Notes under the pieces: generated by a model | Told to the model about the DNA's origin: nothing | Seen by the model: only the letters and a program-made list of their open reading frames with translations | Databases searched by the model: none | In this document: piece by piece, positions 23,301-30,644 of the stretch | Layout of the letters: the number at the start of each line of letters is the position of its first letter | Position numbering within the stretch: the first letter of the stretch is position 1 | Translations under genes and position numbers: made by a program | DNA from: Romanomermis culicivorax | Taxonomy: Eukaryota; Nematoda; Enoplea; Mermithida; Mermithidae | NCBI GenBank assembly: GCA_963922205.1 | Contig: CAWUHX010000090.1 | Location: forward strand, 124,001 to 188,000 | Direction of reading: 5' to 3' | DNA: 64,000 bases

Positions 23301-25413
23301 TACTCATGCAATGAAAATGCATTAACTCATCTACATTCTGAAACAAACTGCTCCAAAGCTCATACTCTCAAAGAAGCTTATTTCTATGATGTGCAAGACT
23401 TGTAAAAAACAGGGTGAGGCAAAAAAACGGTACCAGGAATTTGTGAAATTTTCCAGCTTTCAATTCAAAATTGAGAAAACAAAATGCAATGATAAGACTC
23501 AGCATTCAATCCTCAACAAAGAACTATCAATATAAATGAAAAAAACAGTAAATTAAATTTACAAGAAGAAATTTTCACAGTACCCATGAGTGGACATGGC
23601 CACAAAGCACATCCTGATGTGAAATTGATCGATAGCTGAATTAATACTTTAATCGTTTCAACTTTTCTTTTGACTAAACTTGGCAATTTTGGGTGTTGAC
23701 TGGTAGAGTGTCAATAAGAAAGTATTTTTCATCTAAAAAAATCATTTGATCCATTGCTGACTTTTCAATCAAATGTAACATGCACTTAACCATAATGAGG
23801 CACTTGATTTTGATTTCCTCATTAAGTTCTTGAAGTGGGACTCATTTAAATACATTAACATATTTTTCTTTCGATAACCGATTAATAGATCGCTGCAAAA
23901 TTTTAAGTTTTTGAGCAGTTTTTCACTGTGACAACTGGACAGCATTGGGCTAATTTTATTCTTTGAGCTAATTGCCAATTTGACGACCATTCGAGCATTT
24001 CCTGTCATTTGAACACTTCTTGGTCCACTGCTGCCAACGACTCTACCAATTGATCCTGTTTTATGAATTTTTCGACCAAAGTGCAAATTCCAGAGTACGT
24101 CCATTTCGGTTGACAAAAAGTGTTGAATATGCATTTGGCGAATAACTGTTGTTCAGTAATTTAAGCATGTTGAGGCAACCTGTTCCCGCTACTCGGTGCT
24201 TCAGTAAAAGCTAGGCTCAGTCTGGGACTTGAACTGGGGACCTTGCAGGTACCATCTCCACGCTCTAGCCAACTGAGCCAACTGAGCAATGGAAAAGGTG
24301 CTCTCTTTTCGCAACAATTCCTAGTTGAGCTGGTTGCTGTGACCACTCTCAACATCCCTCCGCCATGGAGTTTGACGGACCGTCAAGGGCCACCAGTGTG
24401 GAGGCAAAGTGTTCCCGCTACTCGGGGCATCAGTAAAACTAAGGGTTGGTCTGAGACTTGAACCTGGGACATTGCAGCTAGGGGCAACAACCTGCATGCT
24501 CTAACCAACTGAGCAAGTGGAAAGGCGCTCTCTTTTTGCAACAATGCATAGTTGAGCTGGTTGCTGTGACTACTCTCAACAGCCCTCCACCATCGAGTTT
24601 GACGGACCATCAAGGGCATCAGTGTTGAGGCAACCTGTTCCTGCCACTCGGGGCTTAAGTAAAAGTTAGGCTCAGTCTGGGACTTGAACCCGGGACCCTG
24701 CGGCTACTATCTGCATGCTCTAACCAACTGAGCCAACTGAGCAATGGAAAAGGTGCTCTCTTCTCGCAACAATTCCTAGTTGAGCTAGTTGCTGTGACCA
24801 CTCTCAACATCCCTCTGCCATCGAGTTTGACGGACTGTCAAGGGCTACCAGTGTGGAGGCAAAATGTCCCTGCTACTCGGGGCATCAGTAAAACTAAGGG
24901 TTGGTCTGAGACTTGAACCCGGGACATTGCAGCTACGGCCAACAACCTGCATGCTCTAACCAACTGAGCAAGGGGAAAGGCGCTCTCTTTTTGCAACAAT
25001 TCGTTGTTGAGATGGCTGCTTTGGCCAATCTGAACAAGCAAAATGGAGTGGGATTTTCGTGAAATCTATCCCATTATTAAACCATTTTGCACAAAATTCT
25101 GCCATGATGTCAAAAACTGGTTGATTTATAACCTGTTAAAACTGCCTTTAAGTTCAACTGTGTAAACTGAAGTTATAATGTAATATATGCAGCACCATTT
25201 TTTTGCCTCACCCTGTATTTCACATTTCCTCACACAAACTTACTCTACCTGACTTTCAATGTATTGCATATCGTAATAACTGGAAATTCCATTTTGTCTT
25301 CGTAAGATAGATTGATATTAATAGTCAACGGGTCTTTCATCAAAACGCCCAATTTATCGACAATCTGGTAAATGCATAATACTATAGCCAAAGTGATTAA
25401 CATGGCCCAACAC
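7888..25413 (-). CDS. DEG/ENaC (ASC-family) sodium channel subunit with a giant ectodomain insert
   Basis: Eleven exons, all GT..AG and phase-consistent: 25249-25413, 23061-23252, 22892-23001, 19539-19618, 19382-19477, 19191-19329, 18123-18203, 16658-17979, 12070-12488, 10477-10568 and 7888-8363. Together they encode about 1,056 residues. Family landmarks run in order: TM1, then MEFPVITICN (the FPAVTICN motif), LPDGRPC, GGVCFQLTT, a LLLNLAQYE segment, HEKFNEPMM, the cysteine-rich YSYLACRRQW..CKCKPY, then VPPC..YDKELSYATF, ENLGLVNIYF, and CDVGGSIGLWLGASML as the pore and TM2. DEG/ENaC proteins are trimeric, amiloride-type cation channels in the plasma membrane. The usual family length is about 500-780 residues; the excess here lies in two exons that add about 540 residues to the ectodomain. 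The start codon and N-terminal cytoplasmic exon are not certain. Confidence 0.9.
8530..8585 (-). mobile_element. SINE-C fragment
   Basis: The stretch 'ccttatatgagaggcgctc' matches the 3' body of SINE-C (same segment at 57690-57710). Only about 55 bp are recognisable. Confidence 0.5.
8690..9455. mobile_element. Unclassified GC-richer insertion in a DEG/ENaC intron
   Basis: Base composition rises sharply compared with its surroundings. Near the two edges there are inverted AAAGTGCTTCAC stretches (about 8715-8735 and 9432-9450). Read on the minus strand it begins TGTAACGACC and has TG..CA-like ends, so an LTR is possible. No matching target duplication or second copy was found. A 124-residue minus-strand frame (8813-9187) is hydrophobic but has no recognisable motif and is not called as a gene. 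Confidence 0.35.
9456..9785 (-). mobile_element. SINE-C copy, reverse orientation
   Basis: The tRNA-like head is at the right end. Its B box reads reversed as ATCGAACCTGG (near 9722) and the A box as TCACTAGACCAAGA (near 9761). The body matches 298-660. It lies in the last intron of the DEG/ENaC gene. Confidence 0.7.
10030..10405 (+). mobile_element. SINE-C copy
   Basis: The A-box-like GATCTAGTGGTT near 10035 and the full body and tail match 298-660. The B box region is disturbed by a small insertion. Its right end stops about 70 bp from the donor of the 10477-10568 channel exon. Confidence 0.7.
10477..10568 (-). CDS. DEG/ENaC exon: last strand before TM2
   Basis: Acceptor CTTTATTCTAG and donor GTAAGT. 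It starts with one codon base that completes a Gln codon from the upstream exon and ends at phase 1. It encodes ENLGLVNIYFRDLGVKETAQ followed by ERAYDFFSFL, matching the family pattern ENhhxLxIYF...Y...LL that precedes the DVGG pore segment. Confidence 0.9.
11017..11753 (-). mobile_element. TRIM-B array: three short LTRs with two ~50-bp internal regions
   Basis: Three LTRs (11017-11239, 11288-11511 and 11567-11753, about 223 bp where intact) each begin, in plus orientation, TGTAA and end in ACA. They are separated by internal segments of 48 and 55 bp (11240-11287 and 11512-11566). Read on the minus strand each internal segment ends in a purine tract (CAGCAGGGGGAGGGA type) directly before the next LTR. 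A C-homopolymer of about 15 bp lies at 11550. The whole array is within an intron of the DEG/ENaC gene. Confidence 0.7.
12070..12488 (-). CDS. DEG/ENaC exon: second part of the ectodomain insert
   Basis: Acceptor CAACTTGTTGTAG-type sequence at 12489, phase 0, and a donor at CCA|GTAGGT, phase 2, both matching the neighbouring exons. It encodes 139 residues beginning NYKHYLHAKFKTVRDFLTTF and ending VEQMKGFFQ. It is predicted helix-rich, with two N-glycosylation sequons (NESAT, NRNYSF). It does not resemble a standard DEG/ENaC segment. Confidence 0.85.
12733..14560. repeat. Degenerate ACT/AGT trinucleotide satellite, 1.8 kb
   Basis: A long array built from ACT/AGT triplets, with frequent ACTAGT palindromes (for example 13375-13560) and interspersed ATT and CACC triplets. 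All frames stay open for hundreds of codons, giving artificial poly-Thr/Ser and poly-Leu/Val ORFs on both strands. It sits in the channel intron 12489-16657. Confidence 0.95.
14700..14906. mobile_element. Small inverted-repeat element (MITE-like, ~200 bp)
   Basis: The left arm 14715-14745 (TATATGTACAGCTGTGTGCA, then ACCAATCATT) is inverted at 14874-14904 (AATGATTGGTTGTACACAGC). The spacer is about 130 bp with no coding. It abuts the left end of the FB1 element. Confidence 0.5.
14907..16205. mobile_element. Foldback element FB1 (copy 1)
   Basis: A 1.3-kb imperfect palindrome. The ends pair as TGCTTGCCCCTATGGAGCG on the left and its inverted match on the right (CATAAGGGCTAGCAT). Inward come matching blocks: TTTAAGTATAGGAGAG versus CTTTCCTATACTT, then GATCATGTGACCTG versus its inverse. 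Next is a minisatellite of 15-bp units (GGTCTCTACCACCAC type; left 15210-15390, right 15740-16110). The inner block contains TTTTGTTTGAGACATGAATT. An LTR-F is inserted in the left arm. Confidence 0.75.
14946..15112 (+). mobile_element. LTR-F solo LTR (167 bp) with TATA target duplication
   Basis: Starts TGTTGAAGGGCC and ends CATCCAACA. It is flanked by TATA at 14942-14945 and 15113-15116. Its length is identical to the copy at 3474-3640. It interrupts the left arm of FB1, so it is younger than that element. Confidence 0.75.
16206..16657. other. Intron remainder with one short plus-strand frame
   Basis: A 75-codon frame (16304-16531, +) with an acidic, lysine-rich composition follows an acceptor-like CACTTTCAG. 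No family, donor or partner exon was found, so no gene is called. Confidence 0.3.
16658..17979 (-). CDS. DEG/ENaC exon: end of cysteine-rich domain and main insert (440 aa)
   Basis: The acceptor AAG precedes two codon bases; the donor ACG|GTAAGA is phase 0. The first 35 residues fit the family: HVPPCIGECTIIDYDKELSY then ATFRDR, equivalent to the PPC...Y.keLSyA.F block. About 400 unfamiliar residues follow. They are rich in predicted amphipathic helices (for example NIKKLEIKLQLLNLDHLIHL) and carry eight N-glycosylation sequons (NVS, NDS, NYT, NST, NFT, NRS, NVT, NQT) and a few cysteines. The sequons fit an extracellular location. There is no transmembrane segment. Confidence 0.9.
18123..18203 (-). 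CDS. DEG/ENaC exon: cysteine-rich region
   Basis: 81 bp, acceptor TTTCCAG and donor GTGAGT, phase 1 on both sides. It encodes HVPNVPDCSLLRQMKCVDRQ followed by GGIYEE. The two cysteines continue the cysteine-rich ladder of the family. Confidence 0.85.
18369..18950. mobile_element. Foldback element FB3, second copy with a short telomere seed
   Basis: The left arm 18376-18775 is made of ACAACTGAGCGCC-type units and the right arm 18796-18950 of the inverted unit. They meet at GCTTAGGCTTAGGCTTA (18776-18792), which is nearly three TTAGGC hexamers. The left terminus CATGACCCGACAATTGAG is the same as in the 5293 copy. It lies within the DEG/ENaC intron 18204-19190. Confidence 0.75.
19191..19329 (-). 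CDS. DEG/ENaC exon: YS..AC...C.C.P cysteine block
   Basis: 139 bp, phase 0 start and phase 1 end, acceptor TTTTTCATAG and donor GTGAGT. It encodes NCAPVENSLRYFERYSYLAC and then RRQW...DYCKCKPYTLE. This is the hallmark cysteine-rich segment that follows the R-rich strand in DEG/ENaC channels. The second cysteine of the usual AC..xC pair is replaced by Gln-Trp. Confidence 0.9.
19382..19477 (-). CDS. DEG/ENaC exon: HE...P...GYEVMAGYRMNVVLRKT
   Basis: 96 bp, phase 0 on both sides, acceptor ACCTTTAG and donor GTAAGT. It encodes IIIHEKFNEPMMSNGYEVMA then GYRMNVVLRKTI. This matches the family strand order 'vhihp...P......i.aG..t.i.l.kt'. Confidence 0.9.
19539..19618 (-). CDS. DEG/ENaC exon: LLLNLAQYERVPDTDPSGLK
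   Basis: 80 bp, starts with two codon bases and ends at phase 0 with donor GTATCT. It encodes QDKSLKLLLNLAQYERV and then PDTDPSGLK, the typical 'gL.l.L.iq..eY.p...sG.kv' segment. Confidence 0.9.
19803..20131. mobile_element. Harbinger-like MITE, copy 1, TTA duplication
   Basis: Terminal inverted repeats read AGGCCCTGTCATACTTCACC at both ends. It is flanked by TTA at 19800-19802 and 20132-20134. The interior is unusually GC-rich and full of GCGCGGCGCC-type palindromes. PIF/Harbinger elements are known for 3-bp TWA target duplications. It is 329 bp long with no coding capacity. Confidence 0.85.
20520..20822. mobile_element. Harbinger-like MITE, copy 2, TAA duplication
   Basis: Same inverted termini as 19803-20131 (AGGCCCTGTCATACTTC, one change at the right end). 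It is flanked by TAA at 20517-20519 and 20823-20825. It is nested inside the larger element 20456-21644, so it is younger than that element. Confidence 0.8.
21120..21310 (-). pseudogene. Broken Myb/SANT-like protein of the Harbinger element
   Basis: The frame starts MPADKRSIVKFF, meets a stop, then resumes with EILENKKTDAVSNGSEKRAW and QRIAEVFEKDPN. The following helix (QLKVKWKGVK) is readable only after a frame change. The pattern 'NKK..A.S...K..AW..I...F' is that of Myb/SANT-like or MADF-type DNA-binding domains found in Harbinger-type elements. Confidence 0.5.
21707..21905 (+). mobile_element. tRNA(Thr)-like SINE (SINE-D)
   Basis: A lead of 'gtagtgttgcatctg...caccaccacc' is followed by a tRNA-like head: GGCTCAGTTAGGGCAGTTGG, an anticodon arm around CCTTGTATGC and a degenerate B box GGGTTTGAGC. 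The tail contains 'gatttgggcatatga'. Better-preserved copies lie at 57180-57390 and 56525-56700. Confidence 0.65.
21906..22891. other. Intron sequence, no further feature recognised
   Basis: Part of the 3.3-kb DEG/ENaC intron between the 22892 and 19618 exons. The 21708-22190 sequence shows faint similarity to 19690-20350 and 21660 (shared 'ctgactgtaggaatgtgaaatt' type phrases), suggesting an old repeat. No gene is called. Confidence 0.35.
22892..23001 (-). CDS. DEG/ENaC exon: CKLPDGRPC...GGVCFQLTT
   Basis: 110 bp. The first base completes a Trp codon from the upstream exon and the last base starts a Gly codon. It encodes CKLPDGRPCTIGDFQVKFTD then GGVCFQLTTRITTKEG. This equals the 'C.fnG..C....F...t.yG.CytfN' block of the family. 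Confidence 0.9.
23061..23252 (-). CDS. DEG/ENaC exon: post-TM1 finger region
   Basis: 192 bp with acceptor CTACACAG and donor TG|GTCAGA. It encodes VSHITKGELLLKLANFLLPR, a middle part with SSDEIASMENYGEKITARDF, and the end KESAVPLEETVLW. Phases agree with both neighbours and the 59-bp downstream intron contains in-frame stops. The finger region is the least conserved part of the family, so identity rests on the flanking exons. Confidence 0.85.
23580..24134 (-). pseudogene. Mariner-like transposase pseudogene
   Basis: The N-terminal part reads KTGSIGRVVGSSGPRSVQ, the linker motif of the mariner-type helix-turn-helix region, then LLKNLKFCSDLLIGYRKK. In another frame (about 23690-23765) is MIFLDEKYFLIDTLPVNTQN, the second catalytic-Asp block (FxDEKxFxID..NxQN), then MCFVAMSTHG, the 'vMVwagvs..Gk' strand. 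Frame changes and stops separate them, so it cannot encode an active enzyme. Confidence 0.75.
24165..25042 (-). mobile_element. Tandem array of four SINE-E copies
   Basis: Four similar units (about 24165-24405, 24406-24625, 24626-24850 and 24851-25042). Read on the minus strand each contains an A box (GCTCAGTTGGTTAGAGC) and a B box (GGTTCAAGTC), a tRNA-like head, then a tail ending GGAACAGGTTGCCTCAAC. Units alternate between two subtypes, a GGCTCAGTTGGCTCAGTTGG form (1 and 3) and a shorter form (2 and 4), as if a dimer had been duplicated. Confidence 0.75.
25249..25413 (-). CDS. DEG/ENaC exon: TM1 and FPVITICN motif
   Basis: 165 bp with acceptor CAATACAG and donor AG|GTAGAG. It encodes RCWAMLITLAIVLCIYQIVD (TM1), then an extracellular stretch ending YEDKMEFPVITICNTLKV. 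The MEFPVITICN string is the FPAVTICN signature just outside TM1. It is the first exon that can be assigned with certainty. Confidence 0.93.
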
Positions 25414-25673
25414 CTGTATTGAAAATTTCAAATAGTCGCAATTTGCGTAGAAACTTTTTTTCGTCTCACTTCCGCCATCGATTCTTCAACCACAAACGTC
25501 TAAAACCATGTAAACTTGTATTTAAGGAAAAATATTGGAAAGTTGAACGTATCGAGCCCATCCCGTATATTGTCGCTTTCTATGCAGAAAAAAGGACAAT
25601 GGTAATATTTCCTAGGCCACTAATGGGCAACAAATGATGCAAATAATAACAAAACAATAGGTTTTTTCCTTAC

Positions 25674-25842
25674 TTGAGCTAATTTTCCCGACGCCCCAAG
25701 AGGTAACTTGTGAAATGGATTCTATGTAATAGAAAGTGAACGAAGCAAAAAATTTACGTGTATTTTGCTGGCGGAAAAAAAGAAAATGATGATATTGGCC
25801 ATAAATAGTGCGCTTTTCTATCACAGGCGCATAAATGAACAA
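25674..25842 (-). CDS. Possible N-terminal cytoplasmic exon of the DEG/ENaC gene
   Basis: The frame reads FYYIESISQVTSWGVGKISS before a donor GTAAGG. The 'F....S..TS.GV..I' pattern resembles the cytoplasmic segment with the gating His-Gly dipeptide that precedes TM1, although the His is Trp here. The donor phase (1) does not fit the TM1 exon (needs 2), so a micro-exon is missing or the call is wrong. Confidence 0.3.
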
Positions 25843-26129
25843 AATTTTGATTGATCTTCTCTTCGGTGGAGAATTGTCATTTGCAACTGTTCTTCTCCTT
25901 TGTGGACGAAACTTCTCCTTTTTGAAAAGCTTGTCCGTTATTCTAGTATATTATTCCAAAAAGATAAGTAATTTTATTGGGTAATACGTTTTTGGTGGTT
26001 TGTTTGGATTGTTGGCCGCATTTATGAGCTAATCTTCGAATGAGCCAACTTACTAACATAAATATTGAAGCTGAATTGTTGGTTGAAAAAAAAATTTCCA
26101 AACATGTTGAAGAATACAGGATAAACCGG

Positions 26130-26260
26130 AATGTTGAGGCAACCTGTTCCCTGTTAAAGTTAGAGTCGATGCGGGACTTGAACCCTGAACCTTGCGCCTA
26201 GTGTCCACACACTCTAACAAACCGAGCCAACTCAATTTGTGTTGTGCAGGTCTTTCCTCC
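26130..26260 (-). mobile_element. SINE-E fragment
   Basis: 'gttgaggcaacctgttccc' and a reversed B box (CTTGAACCCTG) match the 24165-25042 units. Truncated. Confidence 0.6.
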
Positions 26261-26569
26261 GAGATAAAGAAAAAACTATAATCAAACAACTGGCTAAAAC
26301 TACTCCTTGGCGAGGCCTCAAATCTTGTAACAATTCTAGCCCGGACCTGGCAACAAGAAATAATCTCTAATAAAATAAACCCTCACAAAACGGACCTCGT
26401 AGACTCTCAGAGGAAAATCTATATCTGCGTAGGAACAGGGTAGAAGAGGCCCTCAATGGTACGTCTCATACCTGACGTCTGCAAGAACGCGACGCCTGGG
26501 CCTATAGCCCTTTGTTTATTTACCATAACCATCAATATTGTATGCAAATATAAAAACAATAGTAATACT

Positions 26570-28740
26570 AGGGAAAAATAACAAGAAAAAGAGAAAATAA
26601 AGAAGAAGAATACAGAAAAATTAAGGTAAAGAAATAGTAAGATGAAGAGAAAGAAAGATGAAGAATAAGAACAGGAACAAAAAAAGGAAAAGGAAGATGA
26701 AGAAATAAGACGATAAAGAAAAAGAAACATGAATATAATAAGGAGATGAAGAAAGATGGAAAGAAGATGAAGGTGGGAAAAAGAAAGGTAAAGATAAAGA
26801 AAAAGAAAGAATAACAAAGATGAATACAAAAATATTGAGAAAAAGAAAGAATAGCAAAGATGAATACAAAAATATAGAGAAAAAGAAAGATAAGGAAATA
26901 TTAAGATAAAGAAAAAGAAATAAAGATAAAAAAGAGATAGAGAAAAAGAAAAGGAAAGATAAAGCAGAACAAAGACAAAGAGAAACATGGATGGAGAAAG
27001 CAAAGAAAAAAGAAATACAATGAGAAAAAGAAATAAAAAAAAAGTTGAGGGAAAAAAGGATAAAAGGAAAAAAGATAAAACAACAATAGATAACAGAAAG
27101 AACGATAAGGGAAAGAAAGATTAAGGAAAGAAAGATAAAGGAAGGAAAGTTAAAGGGAAGAAAGATAACGAAAAATAGATGAAGAAAAAAAGAAATAGAA
27201 AAAGGAATATAAATAAAAAGAAAGATAAAAAAGGTAGGTAAAGAAAAAGAAAGGCAAACGAAAAGAAACAGAGAGAAACATAGATGAATAAAGCAAAGAC
27301 AATGAGAAAAAGAAATATAAAAAAAAGTTCAGGGAAAAGAAAGATAAAAGAAAGAAAGATAAAAGAAAGACAGATAAAAGAAAGAAAGATAAAAGAAAGA
27401 ATGATAAAAGAAAGAAAAATAAAAGAAAGAAAGATAAAAGAAAGAAAGATAGAAGAAAGAAAGATAAAAGAAAGAAAGATAAAAAAAGAAAGACAAAAGA
27501 AAGAAAGATAAAAGAAAGATAAAAGAAAGAAAGATAAAAGAAAGAAAGATGAAAGAAAGAAAGATAAAAGAGAGAAATATAAAAGAAAGAAAGATAAAAG
27601 AAAGAAAGATAAAAGAAAGAAAGATAAAAGAAAGAAAGATAAAAGAAAGAAAGATAAAAAAAGAAAGATAAAAGAAAGAAAGATAAAAGAAAGAAAGATA
27701 AAAGAAAGAAAGATAAAAGAAAGAAAGATAAAAGAAAGAAAGATAAAAGAAAGAAAGATAAAAGAAAGAAAGATAAAAGAAAGAAAGATAAAAGAAAGAA
27801 AGATAAAAGAAAGAAAGATAAAAGAAAGAAAGATAAAAGAAAGAAAGATAAAAGAAAGAAAGATAAAAGAAAGAAAGATAAAAGAAAGAAAGATAAAAGA
27901 AAGAAAGATAAAAGAAAGAAAGATAAAAGAAAGAAAGATAAAAGAAAGAAAGATAAAAGAAAGAAAGATAAAAGAAAGAAAGATAAAAGAAAGAAAGATA
28001 AAAGAAAGAAAGATAAAAGAAAGAAAGATAAAAGAAAGAAAGATAAAAGAAAGAAAGATAAAAGAAAGAAAGATAAAAGAAAAAAAGATAAAAGAAAGAA
28101 GGATAAAAGAAAAAAAGATAAAAGAAAGAAACATAAAAAAAGAAAGTTAAAGGGGAGAAATATAACAAAAAATAGATGAAGAAAAAAAGATATAGAAAAA
28201 GGATTATATATAAAAGAAAGATAAAGAAAAAGATAGGTAAAGAAAAAGATAGGTAAAGAAAAAGAAACGCAATGAGATTAAAGAGAGAGAAAAAACATAT
28301 TAAGCAAACAAATGATGAAAAAGGTAGATAAAAAGGAAAAGCAAAGATAAAGGTAAGAGGATGAAGAAAACAATAAAGAAAAGAAGGTGAAAAAAGACAA
28401 AGAAAGAAAGATGAAGAAAAGAAAGTCAGAGGAAAAAGGTGAAAAAATGGAGAAAACGGAAGTTAAAAGAAGATACAGAAAAATAAATATAAATTAAGAG
28501 AAAAGAAAAGAAAGGCAATGATTATTAACAATGGATATGAAGATATAGAGAATGTGTAAAAAATGGAAGATAGATTTAAATTAAAGATATAAAAGAAAAA
28601 AGAAGGACAAAACATACGAAAAAAAGAAATGAAAGATATGAAAGATGAAAGATAAGGAAACTGAAAGATAAAAAAATGAAAGAAAGAAAAGACAGATGGA
28701 AGAAAAAAAGACGAAAGACATAAACACTTGAAAGAGACAA
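26570..28740. repeat. Purine-rich satellite; core of 15-bp units (GATAAAAGAAAGAAA)n
   Basis: The core, about 27340-28140, is a near-perfect 15-bp array flanked by degenerate GA-rich sequence. The array keeps five-residue-period frames open on the minus strand (LSFIF repeats), which are not genes. It sits directly upstream of receptor unit 1, as the satellite at 34180-36050 does for unit 2. Confidence 0.95.
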
Positions 28741-29669
28741 TGTTTAAATGCTAAAAAAATTTCGAAGGTTCATTTTGTTCTGCAAGTATTTCTTTATTAT
28801 CAATTTCTACTAGTATACATGTCTTACCAATCAGTTATTACTTTGTCTTATTTGTCCTTGGGTATAGTAGATAGTCGAAAAATGTAAAATTTTACTTTCC
28901 ATTTATACAGTTTAAACACATTTAAATTCTGGAAATTAGTTATGTCAGCAATTTTTTTGAGTGATATGTTTTGATGACAAAATTATAGTCTTTTTTCTAG
29001 AAATGCTTCCAAATAGTGAATGATGTGGAAAGCAAGTAGTATTTCAGATTTGCACGATTTGCTGATTATAGGACTAGAAATTTGTGACCATAATGACCTA
29101 ACCTTCATGGATTTTTCGGGTGAAAATTTTAACAGTAAGAGCTCTATGTAAACAATTTTGACGACAGAACTGATTTGTGTCACTTTTTTATTTTTGAAAA
29201 ATAGGGTGCAGCCAGGAGCACCCTTTTTTCAAACTTATTTTCACTCAAAAAAATTTCATATAATTTTCACTTTTTTATTTGTTAGCATTAAAAAAAACAG
29301 ATTATAACTCGTCATTTTTCAACTTAGAAGCATTTTACAAAAAGCAAACTATAAATTGTCTCGATTCAAAACCTCTTCATCATATCACATTTTATTTTCC
29401 ATGCAACGACATCAAAATAATAATTATATTGTAACCACAGTTACCTGAATAAAAATACATGTTAATGAGCCACTAATTATAAAATATGTATAGTAGAAAA
29501 AATAATCATGATCTATGTCATTATAATTTCCCAAATGAAACGTTTGATATCCCGTTTTATAAAACGTTTGTTCTAACTTGTGCTCTCTATTTGCCCGAGA
29601 CTACTTATAGACTTGATATAATACAAAAAATTGCTTGGAACAATATTCAACTGATAATCAACTGTAGCC

Positions 29670-30644
29670 ATGGCTGATATCAATTTTAGCTCCATCACAC
29701 CACCGCCAACTGTTTTCAAGCATTGTCATGGACAGAATATACTAATATATGTGTTAGCAGTTTTGGTACTGATATTGCATACATTTCTTATACTCAGGAT
29801 AATAACCAAAGAAACGCTGTCCAAATTGAGTTTCTTTACATACGTCCTATTCGGAAGCATATCCGTTTGCTTATATATGGTCAGTTATGTATTACAAGCG
29901 CTAATAGTATGCCGTTCTGAATCAGCGTACCCATGGCTGATGACCAGATCCAATTGTTTCTTAATTAATACTTTTGTATATGGATCACTATTGTTCTATG
30001 AAGATTCATTGTTGCTCCTGTCGTTCGATCGTCTCTTAGCTTTCGTTCAACCATTAAAATACCGTAATATGAAAACTCGACGAGCAATTATGAATTGCGC
30101 TTCTATAATATTTCTGAGTGTGCTATTGCTATTAATTACATATTTGTATACGAAATTCAATGACGAACCAGTCTATTGTACAACAACAATTACCGGACTG
30201 AGCTCGACAGCTTTGCAATTTATTTTGATAATGGAACAATTGATAAGAATAGTCGGATTAACTGTTAATTTAATTCTCTATTCCCGAAAATGTATACATT
30301 CGGGACAATCATCGACGAGTAATGAACAAAAACAATGGTTAGCAACATTCAAGGAAAATCAGAAACCATTTTTCCGACAATTACTTTTCATCACAATTAG
30401 CAGTTTCATATTGAGCTTGCCATTTTTTGCAGTCGAATTTTGTTCGGCGTACATTTCGGATGCTGTACAACAGAAAATATTTCGCAGTATTGCCGTGGCG
30501 TCGCAATTTTGCGCATTTGCTGCTGATGCAATCTTCCTCATTGTTCTCAACAAGCAAATTAGACCCAGCGGTTGGCGTTTATGTAAATTTCCTGGTACCA
30601 GTGTTCAACCTACAATGGGCACGAATCTTGAGTTGGTTAATTGA
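29670..30644 (+). CDS. Serpentine (7TM) receptor, intronless, unit 1
   Basis: 324 residues in a single exon. Seven hydrophobic helices are visible: about 25-45, 54-78, 93-115, 139-160, 180-205, 233-254 and 268-292. The end of helix 3 reads LLSFDRLLAFVQPLKY, a DRxxA..P..Y form of the rhodopsin-class DRY motif. Extracellular cysteines occur before helix 3 and in loop 2 (EPVYC). The start GCCATGG has a good Kozak context and is conserved in unit 2; a TATA-like TTATAAAATATG lies about 190 bp upstream. The plan resembles nematode chemoreceptors of the srsx or related classes (inference); the ligand is unknown. Confidence 0.85.
   Translation: MADINFSSITPPPTVFKHCHGQNILIYVLAVLVLILHTFLILRIITKETLSKLSFFTYVLFGSISVCLYMVSYVLQALIVCRSESAYPWLMTRSNCFLINTFVYGSLLFYEDSLLLLSFDRLLAFVQPLKYRNMKTRRAIMNCASIIFLSVLLLLITYLYTKFNDEPVYCTTTITGLSSTALQFILIMEQLIRIVGLTVNLILYSRKCIHSGQSSTSNEQKQWLATFKENQKPFFRQLLFITISSFILSLPFFAVEFCSAYISDAVQQKIFRSIAVASQFCAFAADAIFLIVLNKQIRPSGWRLCKFPGTSVQPTMGTNLELVN

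Larger units (their letters stand above)
23410..25215 (-). mobile_element. Mariner-like transposon, decayed
   Basis: Terminal inverted repeats are CAGGGTGAGGCAAAAAAACG (left) and the same read inward on the right (CAGGGTGAGGCAAAAAAATG). A broken transposase lies on the minus strand. The right end stops about 28 bp short of the donor of the TM1 exon. A TA target duplication is not evident on the left. A tandem SINE-E array is inserted inside. Confidence 0.75.

Noticed and set aside
27121..28168. 337- and 279-codon frames of LSFIF/SFFYL repeats
   Set aside because: Translation of the 15-bp purine satellite; a five-residue period equals the DNA unit.
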